A stretch of 64,000 nucleotides of DNA from NCBI GenBank assembly GCA_020466095.1, contig CM035807.1:108889906-108953905 (forward strand). The letters run 5' to 3'. Below the pieces are notes generated by a model, which saw only the letters and a program-made list of their open reading frames with translations, made no database searches and was not told the DNA's origin. Both the position numbers and the translations under genes were made by a program. The DNA is from Chlorops oryzae (taxonomy: Eukaryota > Arthropoda > Insecta > Diptera > Chloropidae). Positions 22,551 through 34,535 of the stretch are shown here, piece after piece (positions within the stretch are counted from its first letter, which is position 1; every line of letters starts with the position of its first letter).

Positions 22551-22633
22551 TTAAATACAAAAAGTATTAACACATTAGGTTTATGCGGACTTGCATACAA
22601 GAAGAGACAAAATAATCAAAAATGAGCTCACAT

Positions 22634-23267
22634 TAGGGATGGGCAAAATGGGAAAATACTTCGATATATATCGTATCGATATATTTAAAAAGCATCGAAA
22701 TTGAAACGATACAATCGGGGGGAGAAATTTCGAGCTTTTGATATATCGAATTATAAATACCAATTAAAAATGACTTTTTTACTAAAATACAGTGTAACTT
22801 CTGCTTGGAGAGAACCCTTTTAAGCGGACACTACTCTAAACGGACAGATTTCAGGAATTTTCTTGTGCTCCTGCTTCTCAAATACTTTCCTCTTAAGCGA
22901 ATACCTCTGTTAAGCGGACATATATATTTGGATCCCGTAGGTGTCTGCTTAAGACAGAGTACACTGTACATATTTTCAGTTAAAATTGGAGTGTAAAAAA
23001 GGACGTTTTCCAGTTCTCAGATGGTATGATAAGATATTATACGATAAGATAAGACATAAACGATTAAAATGCCGCTTTATATCCAAGAGAAATACTTGTG
23101 AAGCACATGTTTACAACGATAGACATATATAAAATATCGCTTTCGATGTCGGGAAAAGTATATCGATGTACGATATATCGCCGAGCAAAAATATCAGTAT
23201 AAATTTTCGATATATCGCTTTAAAAATATCGATATTTTGATATATCGATATTTTTTGCCCATCCCTA
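22634..23267. mobile_element. Long palindromic element (TAGGGATGGGCAAAA) with nested MITE
   Basis: The ends TAGGGATGGGCAAAATGGGA and TTTTTTGCCCATCCCTA are inverted. The arms are rich in CGATATATCG repeats. A copy of the CAGTGTAACTT MITE (22788-22969) is inserted within it. No transposase is present. Confidence 0.65.
22788..22969. mobile_element. Palindromic MITE (CAGTGTACTCT family), copy 3
   Basis: It runs from TACAGTGTAACTTCTGCTTG to AGAGTACACTGTA, with AAGCGGACA and TGTCTGCTTAAG arms as in the other copies. It is nested in the 22634-23267 palindrome. Confidence 0.7.
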
Positions 23268-23269
23268 GT

Positions 23270-24764
23270 CTGCTGTTTCAAAAATTCCTATGAGTTCTAC
23301 TGAATAAATTTCTTAAAAATATAGATATGTATATGTATAAGTGGTCGAATTCATAGGCGACAGATTAATTTAATCCATTAAGTCTTGACTACGCTGAACC
23401 GTGTTCAACGCCGATCTGTGACCTTCTGCTGCCTTGGGCAGTATTCAAATAGCGACCTCTCTTGTGAGATGCTTTTATGGCAAGTCCTCCAGATTATTAA
23501 AAAAATTCTTGAGTGATCGTATCTGATTGTCAGCTTCGAATGTTAAGAAACTCGCCAGGGCTATAAGGATTTATAGTTGCAGTTAAGAGTCTAAGAAACC
23601 CGATCAAGTCCTATTCGCTATCTTTATCCAGGACTGTCACTTGCTTATAGTCTTTTTTTTACTAAATTATTTTTGCGAACCATATAAAAGAACCTGTTCA
23701 AAAATTCTTCCGAAAAAGACAAAGATCATTTGGCGAGAGCATAATCCTTGGTGAAAGTACACATTCGAAGAACTAAAAAAAAAAGAAAAATCGTTTATGA
23801 AAAAGACTCTTAAGATAACCAAATCTTAAGGCGGACACTCGGTATGCAATAAAAGAAACACAGAAATACATTTATGTCTACCCAGTAAAGAAGAAAGTTC
23901 TTCCTGAAATGTTTAATCCCATCACAACAAATCCGCATTTAGTACGCTTGTCAAGCAACAACATTTAAAAATACCAGCCTTTTGGCAAAGACTCGAGTTA
24001 CCCATTCGCAAAAAAAAAAAAAAAAGCGAACGACCGACACGGATGTGTGGTCTACTCATTATCTACGCTAATTGCGTCATCTTAGCTGTCATGACGGCGC
24101 GTATGGGCTATTAATGTCCATCGTTGCGTAGAACTGCAAGCTACCTCCTCTTCCTCCTCCTTACGGACTGGCCGCTCACTGCGAATGCCACTCAACCGAA
24201 GTTATTCTGACAGTGATCAGTGTCGCACCATCTATTCACGCAATCCACGATGTGTTCTTCCTCCGAGCTTTACTTAAAAATTCTGATTTACTTACCACCA
24301 GGGAGTGTCCTAAGCTAGCTTGGCTTCAAAAAAAACAAAATATAAACAAACAAAAATTCTCAGGTGCAAGTTGCACTCAACCTCAACGTGTTGCTAGCAA
24401 CCAAAAGAAAACAAAAACAAAAAAAAAAGCCCATAAACATCTTCGTTTTATTGCAGCTTCACTGACAACTCCTGCACCGAACTTCGAACCATTCCAACCG
24501 TCCAACAGCACTGTGGCATGTTGCTGATATGTTTGTTGCTGACAGCGCATGATGCATCATGTTGACGGCCTCGTTGCGGAACTGTTTCAATAAATCATGA
24601 ACTTACTGAGGTGTCGAGCCATTGTCAGTTATAATTTCCTCAGTACTTATGTAGATTTAAATAAGAACAAAAAAAAAAAATAGGACCACATTTTTGCTCT
24701 ATAAAAATCATAAAAAATCATATTTCCATCAAATGTTCAAACATCAACAAAAAAATCAACAATC
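23270..24764. other. Intergenic stretch between the repeat cluster and CFAP299
   Basis: I find no supported gene. The only longer frame, 24213-24527, is Lys-rich and consists partly of A-tract sequence, with no domain. A mildly CT-rich patch lies at 24145-24180. Confidence 0.5.
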
Positions 24765-25169
24765 CTAAAACTTCTTACGCGTTATATAGTCTATAAAAAT
24801 CACATATCCATAGGTATCCGAGTGGACCATTTGAAAGAAACAATTCTTGATATGTACTGGATCATTATATCCGCGCGGGTCAACGCAAATTTTTCGCCGA
24901 TCGCCTCGACTTACGAACTGTAGGCCCTTATCCATATCGTATACGGTGAAGAAATTTTCCGAATTATTATAGTACAATTTGCGGCCGTACCAATCGTAAA
25001 AGCTCAGATCTGTTTTCTTCGGATACAATTTAGCTTCGCCTTGAAAGACTTTCTTCCAATTGGTCGCACCGCGCATTTCCGATCTGGCCTGATTGAGACT
25101 TTGACGGAAATCAATATAACCACTTATCTCGAAACCCGACGGCAACCGATATGTCATAAAAATTATGGT
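24765..25169 (-). CDS. CFAP299 exon 2
   Basis: The acceptor CCATTTTAG is at 25170. The exon begins TIIFMTYRLPSGFEISGYID and ends ITRKKF before a stop codon. It contains the DLSFYDW segment that is the most conserved part of the family. Confidence 0.9.
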   Translation of the reverse strand, partial: TIIFMTYRLPSGFEISGYIDFRQSLNQARSEMRGATNWKKVFQGEAKLYPKKTDLSFYDWYGRKLYYNNSENFFTVYDMDKGLQFVSRGDRRKICVDPRGYNDPVHIKNCFFQMVHSDTYGYVIFIDYITRKKF

Positions 25170-25659
25170 CTAAAATGGGTGTTTCGGTTTAATTTCGTTT
25201 TTCCCGCTCTTTTTTTTTTGAGCGATCGATTAAGTCCCAAGTCCAATATTGCCAGAGCGCTATAAGTGACGCAGTGATCGATCAAAATAAATTTAAATAC
25301 AATGCAAAGCATTGCGATAAAGTTTGGAAGTCGAAAGTCGCTCTGGAAATATTGGACCTGATCGAATTGAAATTTACCAAAAGAGATTTTTGTTCGTTAG
25401 CCTTTTCCCGTACGGCTAGTTCCTTGAGTACCGGATCGGATGATCGCATATTCGTACTGAACAAAGTACACGATTCTTTAATCTTTAATGACCCTTTTTT
25501 AATTTGCCGTTCCTTTTTAAATTGATCCTCCGTAAGAATCGGATGCGTTGATCTATAACCCAAACTCACAAGCATTCGACAAATATTCTTATTTCTCAGA
25601 TAATAAGTGTCCTCCGGGATAACATAACTCTCCAAATAAGCTCTATAATTCAAAGCCAT
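24765..25659 (-). CDS. CFAP299 homologue (cilia- and flagella-associated protein 299)
   Basis: Two exons, 25659-25378 and 25169-24765, join in phase 0 to give 228 residues, close to the roughly 233 of vertebrate CFAP299. Family landmarks as I recall them: an N-terminal YLESYVIPEDTYYLRNKNI and LVSLGYRS; a central DPVLKELAVREKANE; then FEISGYIDFRQSL; YPKKTDLSFYDWYGRKLYYN; and a C-terminal FIDYITRKKF. The family is linked to axoneme and sperm flagellum formation in animals, so expression in testis and ciliated neurons is likely (inference). No frame breaks are present. The start ATG at 25659 gives the expected N-terminus. There is no obvious polyadenylation signal. Confidence 0.9.
25378..25659 (-). 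CDS. CFAP299 exon 1
   Basis: Ninety-four codons from the ATG to the GTAAAT donor, ending in phase 0. The 208-bp intron that follows is AT-rich and ends with a usable acceptor. Confidence 0.88.
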
Positions 25660-25984
25660 TGTTGTGGTCCTTTTTTTTTTTCTTTTCAGTAAACACCAGC
25701 AATCGTTCCTATAGGACTTAAATTTTGAAAAAAAAAAAATACAAAATTCCCTTAAAAAAAAAGTATTTTAATAAATTAATTTTTTTTTAAGTGGATGCGT
25801 ATTATGAATTATTCATCTTTTTTGTTTATATTTTCCTACATGAAAATTTTATACTACAAAATAATTTTTTTGAGGGATAAGTAAATGCAAAGTATGCTCT
25901 GTTCTATATAATTTGGCAATAAAAAAAGGAGTCTAACTGAAAGCTTAATTAGCCTCAACTGAATAGGATTTAAAGCTCAACATC

Positions 25985-27660
25985 TTATATTGCTAGAGCT
26001 CGAGGCGAGACGCACACATATTTCAATACATTCAATCATATGGCTAATGCTCCAATGTATCGCGTTGCGAGACCTCGCAGCGAAATAAGTTCGCAATCGT
26101 CGCAAGCAATAAAACCGATTGTTCCATGAAACGGAGTTTTTCAAATATATATCGCGAGTCTTGATTAATGAAAAAATTCTGAAAAATATGAAAATTTAAG
26201 CATAAGAGCCTACACTGAGAAACGCAGTAAGAAAAGAGTATAAAAAGCGCAGGGTTGCATTCGACATTCCGGCTTTATTCGCCAGAGATATGAACATGTC
26301 AATTTCTAATGCAAATTAAATGCCAGAACAGCTGATTGCAGCTCAGTTTTTCAGAGTAAAAACGGACACCAACCTCGAAAGTGTGACATTTGGCCATATT
26401 TTGAAGAATTTAAGAAGCATGAATATAGTTGTCTCTCTCACCTTTTTCGAGGTTGAAGCGAACAGGCCCCTAATGTGCAAGTATTTACTGCATATCTCAC
26501 TATAGGCTCTAAGGAACTCGGTTCAAATATTGCATACTAAAAGCAAAATTATGCTATCATCTGCGCGAAACAGAACTCTAATTGAAGGTTGAAATGGGTC
26601 AAACTATTTGCGCGACGGCTCCGTCTCTCGCATCGAGATCTCGCAATATTGGATTTTGAGCAATAGTGCACAAACTTAGCACACGCAAAGATATGAACCA
26701 GTTACAACCATATTCCCAAATCAATTGAAATTGGTTCCATATGTTTGGATGTTTGAAAATTTTTTCAAAAATTCCTCCGCATTGTTGCAAATCAGGCACA
26801 ATGAATCAGTTGATGTTCGATCGGTTCGGTACACATGGCATTGAAGTGGGTATTAAAAATGAGACAGCCTCTTTCAACTATTTGCAAACATAACTTTCAA
26901 CTTGAGTGGCCATAAAGAACTCGGCCATGTCGCTCATACATTGTATCTATGTAAATAGACCAGCGTAATCATCTTTAGTGTGGGATGACCATTAAGATAC
27001 AACGAAAATATAGGTCAGCAACGCAATTTTAAAGCAACAGTTACAGTTGGTTAAAAACTTTAATTAGTCTCGACTTGACGCACTCACGCAAGAAACTGAA
27101 ATCGCGCAGACTCGAGATATTTGGGTTATAACCACATAAGAAGTGGCCTTTCCGCCTAGCTGTTAAAATTATATAGTTAAGCTTAAGCCCAAAATCCAAT
27201 ACTGCGAGAGCTGAGAGTTTTGCGTCACGCAGATGATAGCATAATTTCGCTTCTAGTAATGCAATATTTGAACCAAGTATCAATCTAACGAGTACCGAGT
27301 ACTCATAAAAATTATACGCTTTCACTTGAGTTTAAATTTTAATTCAAAATTTTCAAAATATTTTCAAAAAATTTTCAAAATGAACGCGAAATATTTTAAA
27401 AGCTCTTTATCACGGAACAGTGAACAGTTTTTGTTTTATTACTTTAAACGAGTACCCAATAGCGAGTACTCAAAAAACAGCTACATCATTAACCTGTCAA
27501 ATTGCCTCGCAACGAGAAATATTCAATTTTTCAAAATTTTCTCGCTACGAGGTCTCGCAGTGCGATACATTGGAGCTTGAGCCATACGATTGAATGTATT
27601 GAAATTTGTGTGCGTCTCGTCTCGCGCTCTCGCATCGGGCTCTCGCAATGTTGGATTTTG
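25985..27660. mobile_element. Fold-back element with >100-bp inverted ends
   Basis: The left end (CTCGAGGCGAGACGCACACA ... CGAGACCTCGCAGCGAAAT, 25995-26095) reappears as its reverse complement at 27535-27650 (TACGAGGTCTCGCAGTGCGA ... GTGTGCGTCTCGTCTCGCGC). Inner blocks are inverted too: ATTATGCTATCATCTGCGCG near 26550 pairs with CACGCAGATGATAGCATAAT near 27225. Repeated CTCGCA(T/A)CGAG and TCTCGCAATATTGGATTTTG words occur in both orientations. There is no coding frame, so this is a non-autonomous fold-back transposon or a nested series of them, directly upstream of CFAP299. Confidence 0.7.
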
Positions 27661-27789
27661 GGTTTTAAACTTTTATATTTGATGATATATAGAAACCTTA
27701 CCAAAGGAGGTATGTACCACATAAAAATCACTATATTATCCCTTGAAAATTGCCCACATTCCCTTCTAGCCTAAACTTTCAAGCACCAA

Positions 27790-28290
27790 TTGAACCATGA
27801 TGTTCTAAATTCCCCATCCAGACAACTACCATCCCAATCCGGTAAAAAAAAAAGTCCAAAAAGATTTATTCGATTTTATTGGGATCAAAACTACACAGCT
27901 CATGTCCCGAGGAACAGGATCTACTTGACTCGAATGAGTCATATTCGATTTGTGGATCGTTTTGTTGATCCACTGATGAACTCATATATTTTCCTTAACT
28001 ATTCAGCTCTACCTAGTTTTCTCTCCCGTAACTCTTTCAATTTTAATCTGTCCAAATTGTCTAAATTCATGGCGAACTGTCAATTATGCTGCGGCAAGCG
28101 AGATTTCGCATCCTATGTTCCGTGTCTCGACTACTTCATGGCATCATTGCCATCCATTCATCTCGAACAAATTGTCGGTGATTCTAACATGAATCAGGTT
28201 AGAACTGGAGTTAGTCAATCTCTTGCAACTGAAAATGGCAACTTTCGGCTTTTCTGTCTAATTTCGTTTAAGATTTACTTGCGCTTGTAA
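27790..28290 (+). CDS. Unrecognised open frame of 166 codons, doubtful
   Basis: The frame has a mixed, protein-like composition, a basic N-terminus (SGKKKSPKRFIRFYWDQNYT), a FVDPLMNSYIFLNY stretch and a Cys pair (ANCQLCCGKRD). A possible acceptor (CCCATCCAG at 27821) and donor (CAG|GTTAGA near 28198) could make it an internal exon. No domain, paralogue or polyadenylation signal is seen. It may be a lineage-specific gene, an exon of an unseen gene, or chance. Confidence 0.3.
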   Translation: MNHDVLNSPSRQLPSQSGKKKSPKRFIRFYWDQNYTAHVPRNRIYLTRMSHIRFVDRFVDPLMNSYIFLNYSALPSFLSRNSFNFNLSKLSKFMANCQLCCGKRDFASYVPCLDYFMASLPSIHLEQIVGDSNMNQVRTGVSQSLATENGNFRLFCLISFKIYLRL

Positions 28291-28467
28291 AAATAATGAG
28301 CCATTCGAAATGTGTGTACACTGGTAAAAAAAAAAAATAAAGATAAAAAAAATAAAATGCCCTCTTCTAATTCCTGCAAGGGGACCACATTGTGGTTACG
28401 GGCTTAGCGAACCCGCAGACCCTAGCCAAATATTCAGTGAACATTCGAACAAACTGGAAGTATGGAT

Positions 28468-28650
28468 AAACCATGATACAAGAAAACAAGATAGCGCCAC
28501 TTGAGAGAGGAAACGTCACAAACTCAAAATCGCGATTCGTTGTTGTTGTTTCCCATGTTAAACCGGCTTTTTACTTTTTTGAATAGCATGGGAAACAACA
28601 ACAATTTCTCGCTCAGCGACGTCACAAACTCAATTTTCGGCTCTCAGGAC
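28468..28650. mobile_element. Fragment of CCTGCAGG-type element
   Basis: The stretch GATACAAGAAAACAAGATAG, CACTTGAGAGAGGAAACGTC, AAATCGCGATTCGTTGTTG and GAAACAACAACAATTTCTCG is the reverse complement of 59822-59993. It is therefore an internal piece of that family without its termini. It holds an inverted GGGAAACAACAACAA / TTGTTGTTTCCC pair. Confidence 0.7.
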
Positions 28651-28800
28651 GAGAGACGTCTCAGAAACGAGAGTTCAGAGAGTACGAGGGGCACGTCTTG
28701 ACAGAGGATAGAGACGAGAGACGTCTTCAGAGAGGACGAGAGACGTCTTCAGAGAGGACGAGAGACGTCTTCAGAGAGGACGAGAGACGTCTTCAGAGAG

Positions 28801-28884
<84 letters not shown>
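28650..28884. repeat. 22-bp minisatellite followed by (GA)n
   Basis: Four near-perfect units of GACGAGAGACGTCTTCAGAG (about 22 bp) lie at 28712-28803. A GA dinucleotide tract of about 80 bp follows to 28884. The frames through it code only Arg/Glu runs and are not genes. Confidence 0.9.
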
Positions 28885-28885
<1 letters not shown>

Positions 28886-31005
28886 CATCCACGCAATTTG
28901 AACTGCTAATTCCGCTTCTTCTAAAAGGTTCGATAAATTTTAGGTAAATATCCTTGGAAAATATTTGAAAATTTTATGGTGTCACACCTATCACGATCAC
29001 TTTTCTTAGGTTTTAGCTCATGATATTTAAAAAAATGATGTGCTTTTCAAGGATTTAAAAATTTGAAAACTTTTAACAACACCAAATTTCTGATCATACT
29101 GGCATACTGGACCGTTTTGCCTGGAATTGTCAATTTTCATATATTCTCTATGAAAAGCGATAAAAAAATTTCTCTCAGTGTAAAACGATCATTAGACAAA
29201 TCCCAACAATGGACAACCACGTTGACATTCGCAAGAAGGAATGAAAAAAATAAATTTTTCGTATCACTGGCAGGAGAGGATAGAAAGAGTGAGAGAGAGA
29301 AGAGAGAGAGAGGTAGAGCGGAGAAGACGACGATAACTCTTTCAATAATAAATATGTAAATGGAAAATAGTAAATTTCGAATTTGTTTACATTCCGACAG
29401 GAAAGAGAGGAAAGCCGTGAATGCAAATCCCTCTGCTTTGGCTAGTTTCTTCTTTGCTACCGTTTCCCCAATGCAAACCGCAAATCTTGGACTCAACACA
29501 ATTCGATCAGCGCGCCCGCCGATCGTACCAAACTTACAAAGAGCATAGGCTTCGCATGGGATGGGAATGGAAATCGGAATGGGAATGGGAATGGGAAGAA
29601 GCAGAAGCACTCAGGTGGCTGCTGGTGCTGCTGCAGCTTTGCCGATTGATGGCTCTGCTGTACATTTGCCGATCGGCAATTGATTTTGACAAGAGCCCGT
29701 GGAAGTGTAGCATGACTCGATCGAATTGTTTGTCTTGGCTGCTACTTTTTCATGTAATGTAGGTAGGTACCTACGCCTTTGTTTTGCGCCCGTTACCATG
29801 TTAAGGAACGATCGCTCAAAGCCCTCGATCGGACATTTTATTCGGTGCATAAAATATTGTCGTCTTCGAAGCGTGACATTGATGGGTTTTTCTTTCGAAT
29901 GTGATTGACACGATACACAAAATAGACTTTGGGTGGAATTGATGCGTTGCCGAGATAGTCGCAGGCAAGTGATTGCAATCGAAAGGGGGTCGGGGGGCGA
30001 AATAATTTAATGAGAATTTGAATGCATCCCACCGAAAAGAAGACACTCGCTTTGAATCGTCTTGTCATTGCTCATAATTCGCTTTCCTCGCAACATTCCG
30101 TCTTTGAGAAGAAGAAGTCGTCTGAAATGTTGTCTCAACTCCCACCTGCAGGGGTTCGACTACAGTTAATTCAATTTAAAAAGCCTTTCCGCCGAGAGTT
30201 GGAGCAATTAATTAACACTTCCACTAATGTCATCACGGTGGAAGTAATGACTTTTCGTGGCTTTAAAACGAATTCTTCTGCTGCAAATTTCACGTGACGG
30301 AGCCATAAAAATGTACAGTGGAGCAAAATGTTCTCTTCATTCGAAAAAAAAATTATTTATTTCAAAAATAAAAAAAATAAAATACTTAAGCCACACTAAA
30401 GGACAATGGAGGAGAAAAAAAACCCTGCAGTAAGTTCCGAATTCTCGCAAAAAAATTATTCACTCATCTTTTGGGTTTGTTCCACAGTACCATTTTGCAG
30501 TCTTGATGAGCTAGCAAAGCGAACATACATACGTGAAGTTATTATCATAAGATGTTATTGCTCCGAAGTAGCAATTGCTGCCGTTTATTAAGGCTGAACA
30601 AAAAAAAAGCACGCTTCTCACGATATTCGCATTCAGCTATTTTGAGTAGCTCACAGAAGGTGGTGCCATACAAATGTATGTATACACGAACGCATGGTTT
30701 AATGGCTTCCAAATTTTCTTTACTAGAATGGTAAAAATTTTATTGGGAAGAAGAAAGGCAGACTCACACACAACGTGGCCAAAGGCTTTCAAACATTATG
30801 TGGAGAGAGGAACCCTGCGAAGAAATTAATTCGTGAGGAGTCCTTAAAATATTTTTAACAAATACACATACATATGTACAACATGCATGGGGCAATTGTA
30901 CGCACGATACGTAAAAGGTATGAAAATACTTGTAAGTATAATATTAAAGTATTTTGCATAGAGGATCTTTAGATTCAGACAAAACGTGCTATATGGACAA
31001 AACTC
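28885..31005. other. Gene-poor stretch with simple repeats
   Basis: A GAGAGA patch (29280-29315) and a GGAATG array (29560-29598) are the only clear structures. Several overlapping open frames on both strands at 29137-29850 contradict one another and show no domain, so I call none. Confidence 0.5.
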
Positions 31006-31559
31006 CCCAGCGGAAAATTATCTCCTGCATGACAAAGTCACCAGTGATGTCATCGATGACATATAGGTGACATTGTCATGCATGACATCTTGGAGGACAT
31101 GTCATCGTGGAGGGATGCTGTTCATGTGCTTGAATCTCATTGGCTATTGAAATTTAAATAAGGTTTTAGCGTCAATTGAACGTTAGCATAGAATGGCGTA
31201 GATGATGAGTGCTCGACTCAGAATCCGAAGATCCGCGGGTTCGATCCCTGGCATGAGGCGAACAAAAATTGTTAAAAATAGATTTTTTAAAATTTTCGAA
31301 ACATTCAAAGAGAGGGCAAAGAAGAGAGTTATCAAACTGGTTTCTATAAATTGACATTTAGAGAGAAAAGAGCAATGTGCGTGCTGCTCTCAAATGCTTT
31401 TTTCGCCATCGCACCCCCTAGCATGACAATGTCACCAGTGAATTCACTGTCCAACTCCTGTACAAATGTCATACAAAGTGTCATATGAATTGTCATGCAT
31501 ACCGGATCCAAAGTCACCGTGACTTCATCGATGATGTCAGCGGGACATTTGCCGCTGGG
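31006..31559. mobile_element. TGACAT-rich element with CCCAGCGG ends and an internal tRNA-like segment
   Basis: CCCCAGCGGAAAATTATCTC at the left and GACATTTGCCGCTGGG at the right are inverted. Both flanks of the element are packed with TGACA/TGTCA words, for example GTCACCAGTGATGTCATCGA and GTCACCGTGACTTCATCGATG. A tRNA-like SINE (31185-31265) lies inside. This looks like a MITE that received a SINE. Confidence 0.5.
31185..31265 (+). repeat. tRNA-derived SINE-like segment
   Basis: A tRNA-like body contains an A-box-like TAGATGATGAG, an anticodon-arm-like CTCGACTCAGAATCCGAAGA and a good B box, GGGTTCGATCCC. The stems do not all pair, so I read it as a SINE head and not a working tRNA. Confidence 0.45.
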
Positions 31560-31709
31560 TCTCTATAGCGAATTCCAAGGGACCGGAAATAAAATTCATC
31601 ACAGAGAGATTCGTTATAAGTCTCATTTCGGCGAGGAATGAAAAACTCCATATAAAAAAAGCTTCCGAAATTCCTGACAGGCATTTCTGACAGCTGTCCA
31701 CAGTTCATT

Positions 31710-34100
31710 AAAAAAGTATCATATCATTTTAGTGCCTTTTTTTGCCTAAGAATGCACATCGAAACCCAGGCTTTCCTACCAAAAATAACTGAAGTTGAAT
31801 TGTTTCTCGCAGAAAAGTGACAGTTGATGTCAAAATATTTTGAAGGTGGGTTAATAATACTTAAAAATAAGTTTCCATTTCGAAATTCAAACGTAAATTG
31901 AAATTTAAATCAGCTGTTTATGCCGTCAGGGCTGCCTAGAATTTTTTTATGATGCCGTTTTTTCCGCGGCGAAATAGCCTAGGAATTTCCGCGGGTATTT
32001 CTTACCGAACTGAGCGAAGCCTTTAACCCGGTAGCGCCTGAATTAAAAAAAATAAATATAAAAACTAAAATAAAATATGAACTGGTTCGAGTATGGCGAT
32101 GACAGAAAACGAACCCTTTCAGTGATGCCATATGGCATCGCTAGGCTCTAACTGGGTTAAGAAAGGCACTAAAAATGTAGCGAAGAACCCTTCAGATGAT
32201 TCCCTATAGAGGATTCATATAATCCTTATAGAGAGTTGATGTATATGCGAATCGATACCTTGAGCAATACTGATAGTCCCTATAGAGAGAAGTGTCAGTC
32301 ATAAGAATTCCTTATAGAGAGTTTCGACTGTATAAATGAGAATCGATTAGACTTGAGCTAATTGAATACTGGTAGCATCCTCATATGACGGAAGTGTTTT
32401 TTTTTGTCAAATGCCAGACGATTGGTTAAAATGAGACAGATTGACCTTCTAATTGAACAGGCTGGAGTCCTGGTATTTCAATACCAGTAGTAGTATTTTT
32501 GTACTATGTCAGCGGAATTGTACTAAGAAGAGTAGTTAGGAATTACTTGGCAATAAGGCAGTAGTCCTGGTACAATACTCTAAGTAGTACCATTTGAACT
32601 AGTTGGAAAGTACTAAGAGGAGATAGGAATTACTGCTTGGGTGCTTACAATTTCTAATTACCATGTGCAAAATTAACAGTCTTGGAAAACGTCATTGAAA
32701 CTGAGGTAGTAACATCCTACGAAATTTAATGAAACCCCAGACGTAATCACTTTTACATAGTCCAAGCCAATGAAACAACATCCATAAATCATTCAAAAAA
32801 AAAAAAAAAACATATAAAGCTACGAATGAGAAAAGAGAGAAAACTTCGCGACTTTCCAACAAATTTTTATGGATTTAAATTTACTTGAAAAAAAAAAAAG
32901 AAAATTCCTTTAAAAATTGCCCATATCCGTCAGCGAACCGTCAAAGTCAGTTACGATGCGATTGCTGCCATACATTTGCTGTGTGTACATTTAACCTTGT
33001 ATGAACATCGAAGGCGTTCCTGTAAAATGCCTCCAACAAACTCATGTCTTCCCTCGCCGATGACCTCCACAGATACATAACTGCGTAAAGACTTGCCCAC
33101 AAATATTCCCGGTAAGATAAGTAAACTGAAAGACGACAGCAGGATTCCTTCAAAAGCCAGCCACGCATAGGCAATTTCATATGATGAGAAAAACGTGATC
33201 GAAGCAAATTTTCGCTGAGGGCTTCGAATACTTGGGTTCATGTCAAGGCAAGGATGCCCTCAAAGGTCGGAGCATCATCGAAGAATTTACATTCCTTAGC
33301 CACATACAATACAATACATATTCCTTCATTGATCAAGCTAGAAAATAACTCCCCCCCGGAGCACTGAGATCACATCACTGAAATTATATGATTATCTCTG
33401 TGTGGATTTTGTGCCTTCGAGCAATAATTGTTAACAAAAATCTTTGCGATTTCCTACACATCGATACGGTCCGCCGACCTATAATTTGATTTGTATTTCG
33501 TCCAGAGCGCACTTTTCTTCTTCTCAGGCTTTTGCCAGTCCAGTTCAGTCGTGTGCATTTGCCTTCGCAACATGTTTGCAATTTTCCTGCAGCATTTTTG
33601 TGCGTGTTGCGCCGCATTTTTCCATTCCAAATAAAACTCACTTCACAATTAAGTGTCAATTTTATTCAACACCTTCGGACGGTCCGATCTGTGTTCGCCA
33701 TTGATTTGTGGGCCATTTGGATTTTGTGCCAGTATTAATGCGATTTATCTGCATTTTCTTCATTTCCTTTTCTATTCGAATGATGCAGATTTGCGATCGC
33801 TAGGAAAAATGCGTTCAAAAGCTCTGTGCATCATTACGATTCTCTCCCCTTTAATCTTGGATACCGAACAATCAAAATTACTTTGTTAAGACATTTAACA
33901 TCGTGTCGAGGCTGGCCGAGAGCAAAACCGTTCAAGTCGATGTGGGTGCACTTCAAATCGAGTACTTGGAGAACACGGAAAGAAAATTGTTCAAAAAAAA
34001 AAACAGATCCAAAATTTTAAAAACCTTTGAAGACTTTGATGCCCCATGAGCTTGTCCATTTGAGCGTAAGAAATTTTTCTAATTTTTTTTTCCTTTTCAA
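31710..34100. other. Long stretch without supported gene
   Basis: TATAGAGAG words recur at 32200-32330 and TAGTAC/GTACTA words at 32480-32620. Overlapping frames at 32947-33241 (minus) include a hydrophobic patch FSLLILPGIFVG, but two frames compete and no family is recognised. Confidence 0.45.
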
Positions 34101-34108
34101 GTCGGGTC

Positions 34109-34251
34109 CAGTGGCAGTTTTAGGACTACCAGCGCCCTGGGCGAGATTTCTTCGGCACCCCCTAACCATTTAGAGAATTCACTAGTAAGTTTAAAAACGC
34201 CCCTTCATATCCGGTGCCCTGGGGGGTTTCCCAACTCAAACGCCGCTACTG
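34109..34251. mobile_element. hAT-type MITE (CAGTGGC family), decayed copy
   Basis: It starts CAGTGGCAGTTTTAGGACTA and ends AACGCCGCTACTG, flanked by GTCGGGTC and GTCGAGCC. The C-rich interior (GGGCGAGATTTC, GGCACCCCCT) resembles the other CAGTGGCGTAG members. Confidence 0.5.
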
Positions 34252-34293
34252 GTCGAGCCAAAAAAAAAAGCACGCTAATTTTTGGACCATAAG

Positions 34294-34535
34294 CAGGGCT
34301 CGGATTTTGTTGACTTTTATAAATTTAAAGCATGCTTAAAGGGGCAAAATTTTTTCTAGCTAACATTTTACGAATAAGTTAAGCGAAGTTGAAATTCAAA
34401 CCGCTTTTCTTACTTCAAAAAATTCATATTGAAGTTAAAAATCGAATTGAATCTTAACTTTATGCGAGTTGAAACAAATTTTTACTCCTTAAAGTATGCT
34501 TTAAATTTATAAAAGTCAACAAAATCCGAGCCCTG
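34294..34535. mobile_element. hAT-type MITE (CAGGGCTCGG family), copy 2
   Basis: This copy has perfect termini, CAGGGCTCGGATTTTGTTGA and AACAAAATCCGAGCCCTG, and a perfect 8-bp target duplication ACCATAAG on both sides. It is about 242 bp long and palindromic around its centre. Confidence 0.9.

Noticed and set aside
28698..28901. Arg/Glu repeat frame
   Set aside because: It is produced by the 22-bp minisatellite and the (GA)n tract.
29137..29850. Overlapping frames of 60-157 codons
   Set aside because: Frames on both strands overlap each other, with repeats (GAGA, GGAATG) inside, and none has a domain or splice sites.
31185..31265. A working tRNA gene
   Set aside because: The B box is good but the stems do not pair as a proper cloverleaf, so a SINE is the better reading.
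32947..33241. Two minus-strand frames with a hydrophobic patch
   Set aside because: Two frames compete over the same bases and neither shows a family signature; possibly a relic, but I cannot support it.
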